This document shows, piece after piece, positions 1 to 10,265 of a DNA stretch of 64,000 bases. The stretch covers positions 26,179,886 through 26,243,885 of the forward strand of contig NC_052143.2 of NCBI RefSeq assembly GCF_016086655.4, written 5' to 3'. Each line of letters starts with the position of its first letter. Positions within the stretch are counted from its first letter, which is position 1. The position numbers and the translations under genes are program-made. The stretch is from Lepeophtheirus salmonis. Lineage: Eukaryota > Arthropoda > Copepoda > Siphonostomatoida > Caligidae. The notes below the pieces were generated by a model. It had not been told where the DNA came from. It was given only the letters and a program-made list of their open reading frames with translations, and searched no databases.

Positions 1-14
1 ATATAAGAGACCTT

Positions 15-375
15 TTTTAACTTCTATTATAATATCTGAATATCATTCATTGCAATTCCCTAACGTATTAAGTCGGGCATCCTCTTCTAATCAACTAAAT
101 TGTTTGTCACCATATTTGAATATTACTCTAGCGAAACACTAGGATCTCCATACAAATAAATTAATTAGAGATAATACAGTTATTTCGAACATTTAAGTGA
201 TTATGTGTTTTATAATATACATAATAGATTTAATTTAACTTCTGTTGAAATATCTTAATGTAATTGCAATTCCCCAACTTGAGTGGGGAATCCTCTTCTA
301 ATCAGCTAAATTGTTTGTCATAAAATTGGAATATTACTTTTGTAAAGCTTTAGGATAGAGTCTTTACTAACTCCC
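15..375. repeat. Diverged direct repeat, two copies of a ~215-bp unit
   Basis: Two stretches beginning near 16 and 234 share, in the same order, TTTAACTTCT, TGCAATTCCC, a TCCTCTTCTAATCA block, CTAAATTGTTTGTCA, then GAATATTACT and a TAGGAT block. The offset is about 214-218 bp throughout, so this is a tandem duplication with moderate divergence. No coding potential is seen in either copy. It may be the end of a longer satellite lying to the left of the window. Confidence 0.6.
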
Positions 376-1320
376 GACTTAATTAAATGTAATTACTTAG
401 AATTACATTATTTTGATTCTTCTAATCATGAATTGGGGATATATTCTCTATGAATTATTCTATCTCTTTCTTTTCAGCAACTAACATATAAATACATGAT
501 CATCGTTATGAATTAATTACATCATTATTCAAAGATCAGTGGAGGATATATATATATATATAATATTACATATTATTTGAGTAAAACTTACTACATAATC
601 TTGTACAAACACAATCTAAAGTCGACACTTAATTTTTGAAGGGAAAATTAATCAGTTTAAATAATTAGTATCATATTTAAAAAAAATTAATGTAGAGAAC
701 TCTTTAACATATATCGACTCTGATTTTGAATTGTATACATCCAATCAAGCTATAATTTTTTGCTCAATAATAATTTCTTTATGATTTCAAATATTATCCG
801 AAAATGGAAGAGTTGCTTAAAATACCATATGATTTTGTTCTAAAATTACAACTACGACAAATATTATAGCCTTTTAATTATACAAAGGTCATAGTGTTAA
901 CCAAGTGGAATTTTTTATGACAAATAATGTTATTCACAAGAAAGGGGTGCGAAATTGGAGCTTTTTCTTCTCCAAGTGGTATTTTATTGAAGCTATGTGA
1001 CAAATTAAGATCTTATTGTTGGTTTATATTTTTAGCATGATCATTTCATGTTCAATAAATAATAATATCCACTTATTCTTCATATATTTTTGATTTCTCT
1101 GCTGTATTGAGGGTTTTTTGATAAAAATATACCAAATATTCAAACAAGGATGTACTCGTATATCCTTAATTTAAAGAAATATATTATGGTCTGCCTATCC
1201 TCTATAGTAAAATTTTTAGGTGGGTGAAATAAGTTTCAGACTATTTTTTGGCCGGATAATTTTTCGATTCTATTTTTAATTTCAGTTGGTAGCCATTTTT
1301 TTGTGAAGTAATTCTGTTTC
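376..1320. other. A+T-rich upstream flank of RPLP0, no gene seen
   Basis: No open frame of note and no recognisable element. It contains a short (TA)n run near 550-565 and scattered homopolymers. The distal promoter of RPLP0 presumably lies at the right end, but no TATA box stands out against the A+T-rich background. Confidence 0.5.
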
Positions 1321-1333
1321 CTCCCTTGTTGAT

Positions 1334-1347
1334 TCTTTCTCTTTTGC
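1334..1347 (+). promoter_or_regulatory. TCT-type initiator / 5'-TOP tract of RPLP0
   Basis: The pyrimidine tract TCTTTCTCTTTTGC lies about 100 bp before the RPLP0 start codon. TCTTTCT at 1334-1340 fits the TCT initiator (Y-C-TTTYN, start at C1335) known from ribosomal protein gene promoters in flies and mammals. A transcript starting there would begin CTTTCTCTTTTGC, a 5'-TOP sequence of the kind that couples translation of ribosomal protein mRNAs to growth signals. Position and match are seen; the actual start site is inferred. CTCCCTTGTT just upstream (about 1319-1330) is an alternative. Confidence 0.5.
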
Positions 1348-1435
1348 TACGACGCCGCAGCGTGTAGATCCACATTGATAATAGTCTTGATTATTCCTTA
1401 AATTTCTCTAGTGAAATCCTTGATTGACTGAAAGT

Positions 1436-2380
1436 ATGGTTAGGGAGGACAAGGCAACATGGAAATCCAACTATTTCCTCAAGTTGGTGCAACTCTTCGA
1501 CGAGTACCCCAAGTGTTTCCTCGTGGGAGCCGACAATGTGGGATCCAAGCAGATGCAACAGATCCGTGCTTCCCTCCGCGGAAAGGGCGTGGTCCTCATG
1601 GGCAAGAACACGATGATGCGTAAGGCCATCCGTGGACACATTGACAAGAACCCCAACTTGGAAAAGTTGTTGCCCCACATTCGCGGAAACGTGGGATTCG
1701 TGTTCACGAGCGAGGATTTGGTTGCAGTGAGAGATTCTCTTATCGCCAACAAGGTGAAGGCTCCAGCCAAGGCCGGTGCTCTGGCTCCTCTGGATGTGAG
1801 GGTCCCTGCTCAAAACACAGGCTTGGGTCCCGAGAAGACTTCCTTCTTCCAGGCCTTGAACATCCCCACCAAGATTACGAAGGGAACCATTGAAATTGTG
1901 CATGATGTGCACCTCATCAAAGCCGGGGACCGAGTGGGCATGTCCGATGCCACACTCCTCAACATGTTGAAGATCTCTCCCTTCTCATACGGATTGGTGG
2001 TGCAACAAGTCTATGACTCTGGAACCATCTTCCACCCCTCCATCCTTGACATCACGGATGATGACGTCAAAGCACGCTTCATGGAAGGAGTTGCTGTTGT
2101 AGCCTCTGTCTGTCTCCAGGTGGGATATCCCTCCATTGCATCTGTTCCTCACTCCATTGCTAATGGAATGAAGAACCTCATGGCCGTCGCTGCTGTCACA
2201 GATATTACATTCAAGGAGGCTCAAACCTTAAAGGAATATCTGGCTGATCCCAGTAAATTTGCATCTGTCGCCGCTGCACCCGCTGCTGGAGCTACTAAAG
2301 CTGCAGCTGCTGCTCCTGCTAAGGCGGATGAACCTGAGGAAGAATCCGATGATGACATGGGATTCGGTCTTTTTGATTAA
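1436..2380 (+). CDS. RPLP0: 60S acidic ribosomal protein P0 (uL10), ribosomal stalk base
   Basis: Encodes a 314-residue P0 protein, close to the usual animal length (about 317). P0 binds 28S rRNA at the GTPase-associated centre and carries the P1/P2 dimers that recruit elongation factors in the cytosol. The N-terminal L10 domain (about residues 5-110) contains the conserved blocks FLVGADNVGSKQMQQIR and GKNTMMRKAIRGH. A central insertion domain follows, then an Ala/Pro-rich hinge and the acidic tail ending SDDDMGFGLFD, the universal P-stalk C-terminus. The start was taken at ATG 1436: it has A at -3 and G at +4 and begins MVREDKATWKSN as in other animals. The frame extends four codons upstream only to a TTG. 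The coding sequence has no introns and is far richer in G+C than its flanks, as expected for a highly expressed gene. A 5' UTR intron is possible but not evident. Confidence 0.97.
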   Translation: MVREDKATWKSNYFLKLVQLFDEYPKCFLVGADNVGSKQMQQIRASLRGKGVVLMGKNTMMRKAIRGHIDKNPNLEKLLPHIRGNVGFVFTSEDLVAVRDSLIANKVKAPAKAGALAPLDVRVPAQNTGLGPEKTSFFQALNIPTKITKGTIEIVHDVHLIKAGDRVGMSDATLLNMLKISPFSYGLVVQQVYDSGTIFHPSILDITDDDVKARFMEGVAVVASVCLQVGYPSIASVPHSIANGMKNLMAVAAVTDITFKEAQTLKEYLADPSKFASVAAAPAAGATKAAAAAPAKADEPEEESDDDMGFGLFD

Positions 2381-2754
2381 GTGTTGTTATTATTCTCTTA
2401 GAGTTAAATATACCTTAATTGTTATACAACCTATGGTACCTTCTTATCCAGTCTAACCCTTTTTGGATTGTAATAATACTGAGTTACTTTTTTTCTGTTC
2501 GTGTTGAGCTTGGGGGTTGTTATAGATGTGCCAGATTTGATAATGTTACTTATTTCTTCTTATTTATGATCTTCATGGATAAGGGATGTGATTTTAGATG
2601 GTCTGGGATCTAGGTGCTTCAATAGGGTTAAATTATCGTCTTCAGGACCATTTAAATAATTACTTATGAGATTGACAAGGTTATTAGTGAATGGTGCGAG
2701 CTAAAATGTAATATCTTAATGTGATCTACACTGTTAGTAGTTCTAAAGACTTAC

Positions 2755-2760
2755 AATAAA
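2755..2760 (+). promoter_or_regulatory. Candidate poly(A) signal downstream of RPLP0
   Basis: AATAAA lies about 375 bp past the RPLP0 stop. It is the first canonical hexamer I see after the gene, but the implied 3' UTR is long for a ribosomal protein mRNA, so an earlier variant signal may be used. In A+T-rich DNA the hexamer also occurs by chance. Confidence 0.3.
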
Positions 2761-4440
2761 CTTCACTCCTCATGTCATTTTTCCTTCTAAAATAATTTTA
2801 TGAAGTGAAAAAAAGAATTATTATATTCTTATTTTGTGATAAATAATAAATTACATTGCGTGTTAGGTTATGCAAGATCATACTAATATCTACTCACGAT
2901 TGCTAATCATTTTATCATTCAAATTCTTTATTCTTAAGGAGATATCTCTTACTTAAACATGTCATTTTTCGAATAACTTATTAAGGAACCTTTGATTTCT
3001 TGAGTAATAATCCGTCATAGATTTTCAATAATGGGTGTACTTAAAAGTTTGATCTCGGATGATTATGGAATAAGTGGCTTGTCAATGCAATTACGAGCAG
3101 TCTAGCTTTGAGTAAATTCAAAATATTTATAATATACTAAACTATACAGTAATTGATAGAAACATCATATGCTTCATCACTTCATAATGCACATTATATA
3201 AAATGCTAAATTATATATACCAACTCATCTTGCTTTGAACAAATATATTTGACAACAGAAAATCATTTTTTCATTACATTTTCTTCATCAATTAAATCAC
3301 AATGTATTATTCTAAATTGTGTACTTAATCAATTCCAAATTTTCAAAGACGAATATTACGAAATTTCTTTTCGACTTTATTTCATCCACTTTATCACAGC
3401 TTGTTTAATCATAGTAAGAAAAAGATTAGTTAAATGTCAGAGTGGATATTTGCTTATACAAATTTCTTATTTTGAAAAAAATCACCGTGCTACATTCCTT
3501 AGAGGATGAAACAATCAAATTATCGTTTGAATGTATTATATTAATAACTAAATGTGGATGACAACATGCATGGAAATGTTATTCATTTATTTCCTTAATA
3601 ATGTTCCCTTTCAGATTAATATTATGAATTTTTAAAGTGTAATGGAATATCCCCCCTGGGGGCACATATTCCCCCAGGGGGATATCTTACAGGGTGCTAC
3701 ATTCGAAAAAAAGTGAATCTATTATTATTTTTTAAAGTAATAAAAATAATAAAAAAGGATTTACTATAAAAAAGAAAGTAAATAAAATATATTTTTTTAC
3801 AAAGACCACGTTATTAAAGGAAATATTGATTGAAAAAGTAGTTTGAGAAAATCAAATATACATATTCTCTTAAAAAAGGTCAAATTAAATTCCCCCAACA
3901 AAGTACTAACTACAAAAAAAGAAAAGATTAGTAAATATATGTCGTACGTCTCTGCCACTGATTCAGACACGAGTCTGATTCATAATGGAAAAAGAGGACG
4001 TTTGGTCTCCCTAAGCCAAAGCTTATGAACCAAGTAGCGAAACGAGCACGAAAACGATAAACAGGTGAAAAATGTCTTGGTCAGAATGTACTTTTTTTTG
4101 TCCACCAGGGCCAGTATTTTGCTATTATTTCTTCCTTCAAGAAAATAAAAACACTAACGATAAATTAGAATATATTCGTGTATTTATAAAAAATAGCTAG
4201 ATTTGAGGCATAATTGTAGAATGTAGAATATATTCTAATTTTAGTATTAATAAATAAAATAACTATTGACTATAATTTAGTTATTTTAATGATAAATTGT
4301 GTGGGATGATAAAATAATGTATGGGAGTCGTCCGAGAATGCTCGACTTTGACAGCTCTGCATCTTTTCCTTCAGGGAAGCAGATGAGCTTTTTGAACATA
4401 TCAATGGTAAAGCTTTTATTTGCTCTTTACTTTAAGATTA
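2761..4440. other. A+T-rich intergenic DNA
   Basis: No gene recognised. Short open frames here (for example 3249-3509 and 3843-4028) are Phe/Ile/Lys/Asn-rich and look like chance readings of A+T-rich DNA. The region holds the G/C hairpin at 3647-3685 and a locally more G+C-rich stretch at about 3945-4080 whose nature I cannot tell. Confidence 0.5.
3647..3685. repeat. G/C-rich near-perfect hairpin
   Basis: Left arm ATATCCCCCCTGGGGG (3647-3662), spacer CACATATT, right arm CCCCCAGGGGGATAT (3671-3685). The arms pair along their whole length with one extra C in the left arm. Each arm also contains its own CCCCC/GGGGG palindrome, so cruciform or alternative pairings are possible. It is conspicuous because the surroundings are almost entirely A+T. 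Confidence 0.75.
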
Positions 4441-4444
4441 ATTT

Positions 4445-4497
4445 ATGGGAAGATACTCCCTTTATATATGTATCGTGATCGGAGAGGATCTTCCCAT
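4445..4497. repeat. Imperfect inverted repeat
   Basis: ATGGGAAGATACTCCC at 4445-4460 pairs with GGAGAGGATCTTCCCAT at 4481-4497. Ten outer base pairs are perfect, followed by mismatches, with a ~20-base loop. It could be a small MITE end or chance; no RNA gene family is recognised. Confidence 0.45.
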
Positions 4498-4708
4498 GAA
4501 GAATCCGCCCACTAGATGTAAAACTAATTAGTCTCCGATAATAATATAAAATAATTGAAACAATGTTTCGACAATTGATCATTTTAATTTATTTCTGAAG
4601 TGGTTCGCTATTAATGGCGTGTTCTTTTAGTCTTTATTAAGTTAAATATCTTGTTCATGACTATTAAATGTATCTATTAGTAATTTGAATTGATATTAAA
4701 ACATTATA

Positions 4709-5137
4709 TTGAATAATGTTACATGTATCGCAAGGCCATGGTATATGAGCACATTTGAGGTCAATTTTCCCATGGAATTTTCTTTATATATTATCTGTAG
4801 GAGTACAACCCCTTCCAAATTCCATGAAAAAACTTATTACGAAAAAGTGAAGATCCTAAAGATATATTGGCAGACAGTGGGAGCTAGTGTATCACTTCAA
4901 GGAAACACGGAGGTCAAAACTCACCTATCTGAGGAGATACGAAGGAATTGGGGCTTTAATAATATAAATGATATTTTGAACTGCGTTGAAACTACTCACC
5001 CAGCAATAGTGATACTGAAACAGTGCCTTCCGCTCTCCTCATTTCATCTCTGTAGGTATACAATTGTAATCTTCAAAGATGGTACTGGCAAATTTGCAAA
5101 TAAATTGAGTTCTTATTATTCCTATCATCTGATATAA
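4709..5137 (+). other. Unrecognised 142-codon open frame
   Basis: The frame is open from a TTG at 4709 to a stop at 5135-5137. The part from about 4830 to 5060 has a more protein-like composition than typical chance frames of the window. I recognise no family, see no signal peptide and see no clear intron borders, although CTGTAG at about 5050 resembles a splice acceptor. It may be a decayed TE piece or a chance frame. Confidence 0.15.
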
Positions 5138-6749
5138 TTAATGTATTATTAAAAAGTAAAATAATTCAATCAATACAACTTTATAAAGACTAGATTATCA
5201 ATTTTAAATATAGATAAACATAAAACACGCGTTATCGTCATAAATAAATGAATGACTTCATAGGAAAAGCGACATCTTGCGAAAAAATATGAAAAATACT
5301 GAACGTACTAACAGGTAGTACAGGCTAACGGTCGCATTTCACAACTTATTTTAAAGTTTTAGGTCTCCCTAATTTAACATACATAGGGATTTTCCAGGCT
5401 TGTAAGCGTTCCGCTATTTTGGCATTCTGTTAAAAAAATCCGTTCAGCGTTCATCCATTATTTCCGTTCCGTTCCGTGTTCCAATCATAATGATTAAAAT
5501 TAGGTATTTTACGAAAGAAGGAGAGCTCTAACCTTTTTTCTACCTCACGTATTAAGTTGCTCGAACAGCTGATCGATAAGAAGTTTCATGACGTATAAAA
5601 CGCCAAAAAAATATATATCTTTTAAATCATAAAGTTTCAGAAAGCGATTGTGCTGTTTGGACTTACACGAAGGAAAAAAGGAGCTTAACCCGAAACCAAA
5701 GCAATGGCCTTTGCTCTGCTTAACTCAAAAGCTCTTATTACGAGCATGCTGACATTATGTGAACCGATTGTTGTGGAAGAAGTGAGGCGTATAATTTTAG
5801 CCGTATCTGCAAGATATGTGGCCTCATCGCTGAAAATTCTTTACATAGAACAGAGTAATCAAGAATTTTAGGAAAGCTTGTCATTGTATCATATTTTATT
5901 GTTTCAATTTTATGTATTGCACATAATTTGGATATTTTAGTTGGTTTTAGTAAATTTGTTCTGCATGTATATTTATAGTAGATATGGTTCAACTCCGAGT
6001 CAATAAATTTAAAGTAAAATGTTTTTTATGTATCTGTACGTAATTGCCCTAAACTTTATTATTATTATATTTATATTATCTTTTTTGTTTATATATATAT
6101 ATTAATATGAAGGGACCGAATAAAAAAAAAATTGATGACCTTTTCATGAAGACATTACATTTTTTTTACCCTAATAATATTCTAGAGGGTTTAAAAAAAT
6201 CTGACATTGCAAAAATTCAAGAAACAGTCGCAATATACAGCTTCATTTAATAATGTAAAATGACCTCCGAATTGACTTTGACGTTGTTTTCAGCTAAAAA
6301 TGACCCTAGTATTAATAGATTATTCTTATTAAAACTTAAAGAAGCTTTAATATTTTTTTATTCATTAGTGAAAAAAATATATAAATTGATAGACATAATC
6401 AGTTTTTATGAGATGGAACAGTTTGGAGTCGCTTTTAAATAATGAGAGGAGTGTTATGCTCATTCCTTTCTGGTCACTGAATTTCGTATGACAACATACA
6501 ATTCACATCAAGGAAAGGGGGAGACATAATTTGAGTGCGATGATCAACAAACTCCGTCCGTCATATTTAATATATCAGTATTAAGAAACCATTTCTTAGT
6601 ACTTACGATTCAAGAAGAAGACAAATATAATTTTCGAACACGAATCTCCGGATTTCTTAGTGAATAGCCAATGTATTTTAATTATTGAGAATCTATGGGA
6701 AGATACACAACGTAGGAGTGCTTTTTCAATTAGATATTTTGACTTTTTT
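5138..6749. other. A+T-rich stretch with one small unrecognised frame
   Basis: Mostly A+T-rich with no recognised gene. At 5704-5871 a 55-codon frame with ATG and stop (MAFALLNSKALITSMLTLCE at its start) has unusually balanced amino-acid use and a G+C-richer sequence. It may be an exon or TE scrap, but I cannot assign it. CCGTTCCGTTCCG-type short repeats at about 5460-5485 look like the edge of a non-autonomous DNA element. Confidence 0.3.
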
Positions 6750-6780
6750 TTTTCAGTCGTACACACTGTACGACTGAAAA
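6750..6780. repeat. Perfect 13-bp inverted repeat (hairpin)
   Basis: TTTTCAGTCGTAC (6750-6762) and GTACGACTGAAAA (6768-6780) are perfect reverse complements around a five-base spacer, ACACT. It lies just beyond the 3' end of the LINE remnant that reads leftward from about 7560. It could be a MITE scar or the 3' end of that element. Confidence 0.7.
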
Positions 6781-7000
6781 TCGCGATTTCAACATTTTTT
6801 TTCTCTTGGCCAGCAAGGCTTATCTATAATTCACTTTAAAAGAATGACTATAAAAAAAAAAACCCCGAAAATTATGGAAATCAATAATACATATACACGT
6901 CTACTAAAGCAAAAAGACACTAAAAACATAGAATAAAACAATAATTAGCACAAAGATCAAGACAAAAACTTGAATTAAAACACTGAACTGTAGAGTTTGT

Positions 7001-7560
7001 TTACAAAATGACTATCCCTTTTAAAACACGAAGGTGAAGTTTCACAACAGATAAAACACCGAAGATTTCATAGTCCGAGGAAGCACGCTTCGCATACAAG
7101 ATATGTTGAGCCTTTGTAATTGTTCCATTAATAATCTTTTCCTTTTTTCCACAGTGAGAGGCTAAAAAATCATCCTTCTTCATCTTATAAAAATCAAAAT
7201 GTTCCTTTATAAGTTTTCCGATGGCGTTGTAAATTGGAAGAAGCGTCTCGCATTCAAATAGAAAATGATCAATCGGCTCGTCCTTGGTCTGACAAAAGCA
7301 ACATATTCTTTTATCTCCGTAAAAAAACTTTGCTCTGACTTCTAGGGTACCTGATAGTATACTATACTTAAGCCACTTTTCTGATGGTGATAGTAAGTAT
7401 CTTTTTATAACGCTTATGCTTTTCTTTACAGGGTAATTTATTGCCCTTCTCGTCAGTTATTTAAGAAAAGGACCCCATGTCGGAGTTAGACTGGATTTTC
7501 TAAGATCCGACGTACTAAGAAAAAACAATCGAAGACATATCGGCAATGCAGGCCTTGGAA
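7001..7560 (-). pseudogene. LINE (non-LTR retrotransposon) ORF2 C-terminus, truncated
   Basis: Read leftward, the last ~125 codons before the stop at 7001 are open. They contain a zinc-binding motif of the zf-RVT kind found at the end of LINE reverse transcriptases (CCFCQTKDEPIDHFLFEC), preceded by SEKWLKYSILSGTLEVRAKF. Further upstream (to about 7560) related protein sequence continues, broken by stops. The reverse transcriptase core is missing, so this is a 5'-truncated copy, as LINE insertions commonly are. No poly(A) tail is certain. Clade not assigned. Confidence 0.7.
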
Positions 7561-7819
7561 CTGCTAGACAAACTCCGAAAAGCTAACTTGTACTGTTCGA
7601 CGGCCATTTTATTTATCAGCTCATACATTCCACATTGATAGTGTCAAGAAGACCTTATTTGAGAACTAGGTTTCCATATTTTTTAACATAATAATTTGGT
7701 GAAAATTACCGTTCAAATGAGCTACACATGAATAAAATCGGTTCATTCATTGTGGAGATAGAGGCCAATTGGCAAAGTATAGCAGATTTGATTCACGTCC
7801 AGAAGAGCAACAAGACAAG

Positions 7820-8060
7820 AAAAAGTGGACCATGGACTAGTCGGGAAACTTCAAGAACGACCGCTACTTCGCCTATGCGTTTGATGAGGTACAGCCGGTC
7901 AACTAGACTAAGCTCTCAGCCTCTGCGACGATGCTGGTAATCGTGACATCAGACAGGAATAGGATGCCCCGTATTGGTTCCCGAAAGGCCTGAAAATTGG
8001 GGCCAAGGGGAATCAGGACGTCCTCAAGGAAATGGTCTTGCATTAGGTGAAGTCAAACTA
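7820..8060 (+). pseudogene. Mariner/Tc1-type transposase fragment, decayed
   Basis: Joining two frames gives the middle of a mariner-type transposase: FKNDRYFAYAFDEVQ, then a conserved block ending VTSDRNRMP, then PYWFPKGLKIGAK. These correspond to the stretch between the first and second catalytic aspartates in this family. In-frame stops and frameshifts show it is dead. Neither end of the element is visible. The first 44 bp recur in inverted orientation at 8566-8609. Confidence 0.65.
7826..7869. repeat. 44-bp perfect inverted repeat, left arm (partner 8566-8609)
   Basis: The 44 bases starting TGGACCATGGACTAGTCGGG are an exact reverse complement of 8566-8609, about 0.7 kb away. Both are pieces of the same mariner transposase. 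Perfect identity contrasts with the decay of the surrounding sequence. Confidence 0.85.
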
Positions 8061-8519
8061 CTAAGAGGTAAACTATATGTTCCAGAAGGACTCCGCTCCC
8101 ATATTTTTAGTGGCCCATTTGCTTACATTTACGTACAAATGATAAGCCTCGACCCCAAGATTAAGAATTATTGAACTGATCAATTCATATGTTCTAGTTA
8201 AGGTAGAGGACTATAAACTTTCATGTTCGATAAGAGCTTTCTAAAAGTGCCTCTGAGCCCCCCCCCCCATGACAATGCCACAAAATAAGTGTCCCTAGCG
8301 TTCTTCTTTGCTTTATGTGCCCTTTAAATCATATTTAAAAAAGTAAAAAAACAATATTAAGTTTTTTTTGAATTTTTTGTTTGTACATACCATTGGAATG
8401 GAAGCTAAAATCTCATTTTTAGCATTCAATGAAAAAAAAAAAAAATCTGTTCCGTTCACAAGCCTGGATTTTTCTATAATCAATCTAAAACTGTTGTCAA
8501 TTAATTTGAAATTTTGTTG

Positions 8520-8690
8520 AAAAAAATCAAAAAATACATAACTATTCACAAAAAATTAAATTTCAAAGTAGCGGTCGTTCTTGAAGTTTCCCGACTAGTC
8601 CATGGTCCAACTATTCACAAAAATTATTTTTTTTTTGCAAAAATCAACAGCTATTCACAAAAAATTAATTTTTCAGCTATTAAATTTTTT
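8520..8690. repeat. Local repeat of CTATTCACAAAAA with embedded mariner fragment
   Basis: CTATTCACAAAAA occurs three times between 8541 and 8675, interrupted by the 44-bp inverted mariner fragment at 8566-8609. The arrangement suggests local duplication and patching at a break site. Confidence 0.6.
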
Positions 8691-9169
8691 GCTTTGCTTC
8701 AAAATTTGTGGAGAGGCCAATAACTGTAATTAAAGAAAATTATTTTGTTTACTGCTATATATTAGGTAACCAACAATCCCCATTTAGACGGACATATCTT
8801 CTTTTTACATCGAGTTATGTCGATGTCCAATATTTGTACAAATTCTTTGTGTCATTCCAAGTCGACCCATTTGATGACAGGGTCTTTCACAAATCATTCT
8901 CCTTGAGCAATCCTTAGGGAAATCTGGTTTCGTATTTTCCGGAAATATAATCCGTTTAACTATAAAGTACATTAGTTTTTGTATGTTTTAGAATATATAA
9001 ATTACTTATTATACTCAGTTTAGTAGTGTTTGTGCAAATTGTAACATCATATTTGGAAATTACGCGTGATCGTAGTAGACCAAGAGTACTGTGAGTACTT
9101 ATTTGAAATCTATTTTACTCAATATTTTTATTATATAAGTAAATGAATTTTAATATAAGGTCTATTTCT

Positions 9170-9740
9170 GCATTTTGTTGATAATTCCTACTTCACTGAT
9201 GAAATTTATGTTGTATTCAGACGATCAAACTATAGTATGATAAGAAATTGTCACAAGAGACTTTATTTCATTTTTCAAAAATAAAACTCGGCTAACAGGT
9301 TATACAGGTGGTCAGTTGGTCCCTAAGATGGATCAAAACCTATCGCCACCACTATCCTGAGTATCAAAGACTCCTTCTTATATATTATAATTCGCCCGGC
9401 CCACAGGTTACGCTAGTGAAGTGCTTGTTCACAAGGGCGATCAAAATCTATTGCTGCCACTATCCTGAGTATCAATCCTTTTCTAATAACCTATGGTACA
9501 CCACAGCCCAAAGGCTGTGCAAGTAAACCACTGGTTAGATTATTACCCACCTCTTCCTTGAGCATCAAGGACCCCTTTCAATATCCTATAATCACCCCAG
9601 CCCATGGGGTGTGCAAGTGAACCGCTGGTCATTAAAGTGGGTCATTAGCCACAGACACCGATTCAATGAGCATTAACGACCCCGTCTAATAGTATATAAT
9701 AGACCTCGGCCCATGGGTTGTGACCGTGAGCTTGTGCATG
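9170..9740 (+). repeat. Fold-back element arm followed by ~100-bp tandem satellite (4 diverged copies)
   Basis: 9175-9300 matches one arm of the fold-back element at 60.3-61.2 kb (GATCAAACTATAGTATGATAAGAAATTGTCA and the following CTAACAGGTTATACAG, compared block by block). Past it, about four diverged units follow at spacings of 93-108 bp. They are marked by a TGAGTATCAA/TGAGCATCAA block at about 9358, 9466, 9559 and 9667, and by GCCCACAGG/GCCCATGGG blocks. The unit resembles the short unique core of the 60.7-60.9 kb element (GATCAAAACATATCG, CCTCAGTATTAAG). Thus a MITE core appears to have been amplified into a satellite. Open frames across it are by-products. Confidence 0.7.
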
Positions 9741-9829
9741 GAAATCCCCATCACTCACAATCCTGGAATCATATGAGACAGCAAATGGAAACATGCAAGA
9801 TGTGGCAATGTGATAATAAGAAATTTAAA

Positions 9830-10265
9830 AAAAGAGATTATCGCCGTTTTTGCCTCTTATGGAAGAATATGGCTCCGTTCTTTTTCAAGGCTGGACAGAT
9901 AATCAGCCAGGAGGGCTACTATAAGGTGCTTAGGTACATCATCTTGCCGGAGGTTAAAAACGTTTATAGTCAAGATGGCGTCTTCTCTTTCACTTCCACT
10001 AAGTTTTGCACAGATCGTATGGTTCGATTCTGGTACAAAGAGATATGGCCCCATCCTCACCAGATTTGAACCCAATGAACTTTTCTATATGGGCACTTTG
10101 GACAAAGAAACCCACAGGACCTCACACCCAAATGTTGACTCGCTGAAGTCCTCCATATGGTTGCATGAGAAAACTTGTCAGAGGAGTTTGTCATCAACTC
10201 TTGCTTAACCTTCAGTCGACGTTTAAAAGCTGTGAATGAAGGTGCCCTTTATTGAGTGAAAAAAG
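9830..10265 (+). pseudogene. Mariner-type transposase fragment (C-terminal half), frameshifted
   Basis: Translation gives APFFFKAGQIISQEGYYKVL and LRYIILPEVK, followed by a degraded FxQDxAPxH region (VFSFTSTKFCTDRMV). After a frameshift near 10065 comes LNPMNFSIWALWTKK, equal to the LNPxDYxIW box holding the last catalytic residue region of mariners. Stops and at least one frameshift make it inactive. It directly follows the 9.3-9.7 kb satellite. Confidence 0.75.

Noticed and set aside
1391..1912. 173-codon open frame antisense to RPLP0
   Set aside because: Shadow of the G+C-rich RPLP0 coding sequence; no independent motif and the sense frame is a certain gene.
2259..2613. Short frames overlapping and following the RPLP0 end
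   Set aside because: Out-of-frame readings of the Ala-rich hinge and 3' UTR without a recognisable product.
9308..9526. 72-codon frame over the satellite
   Set aside because: Product of repeat periodicity; the units are related to a non-coding fold-back core.
10018..10035. tRNA T-loop-like GGTTCGATTC
   Set aside because: It lies inside the mariner remnant; no acceptor or anticodon stems fit around it.
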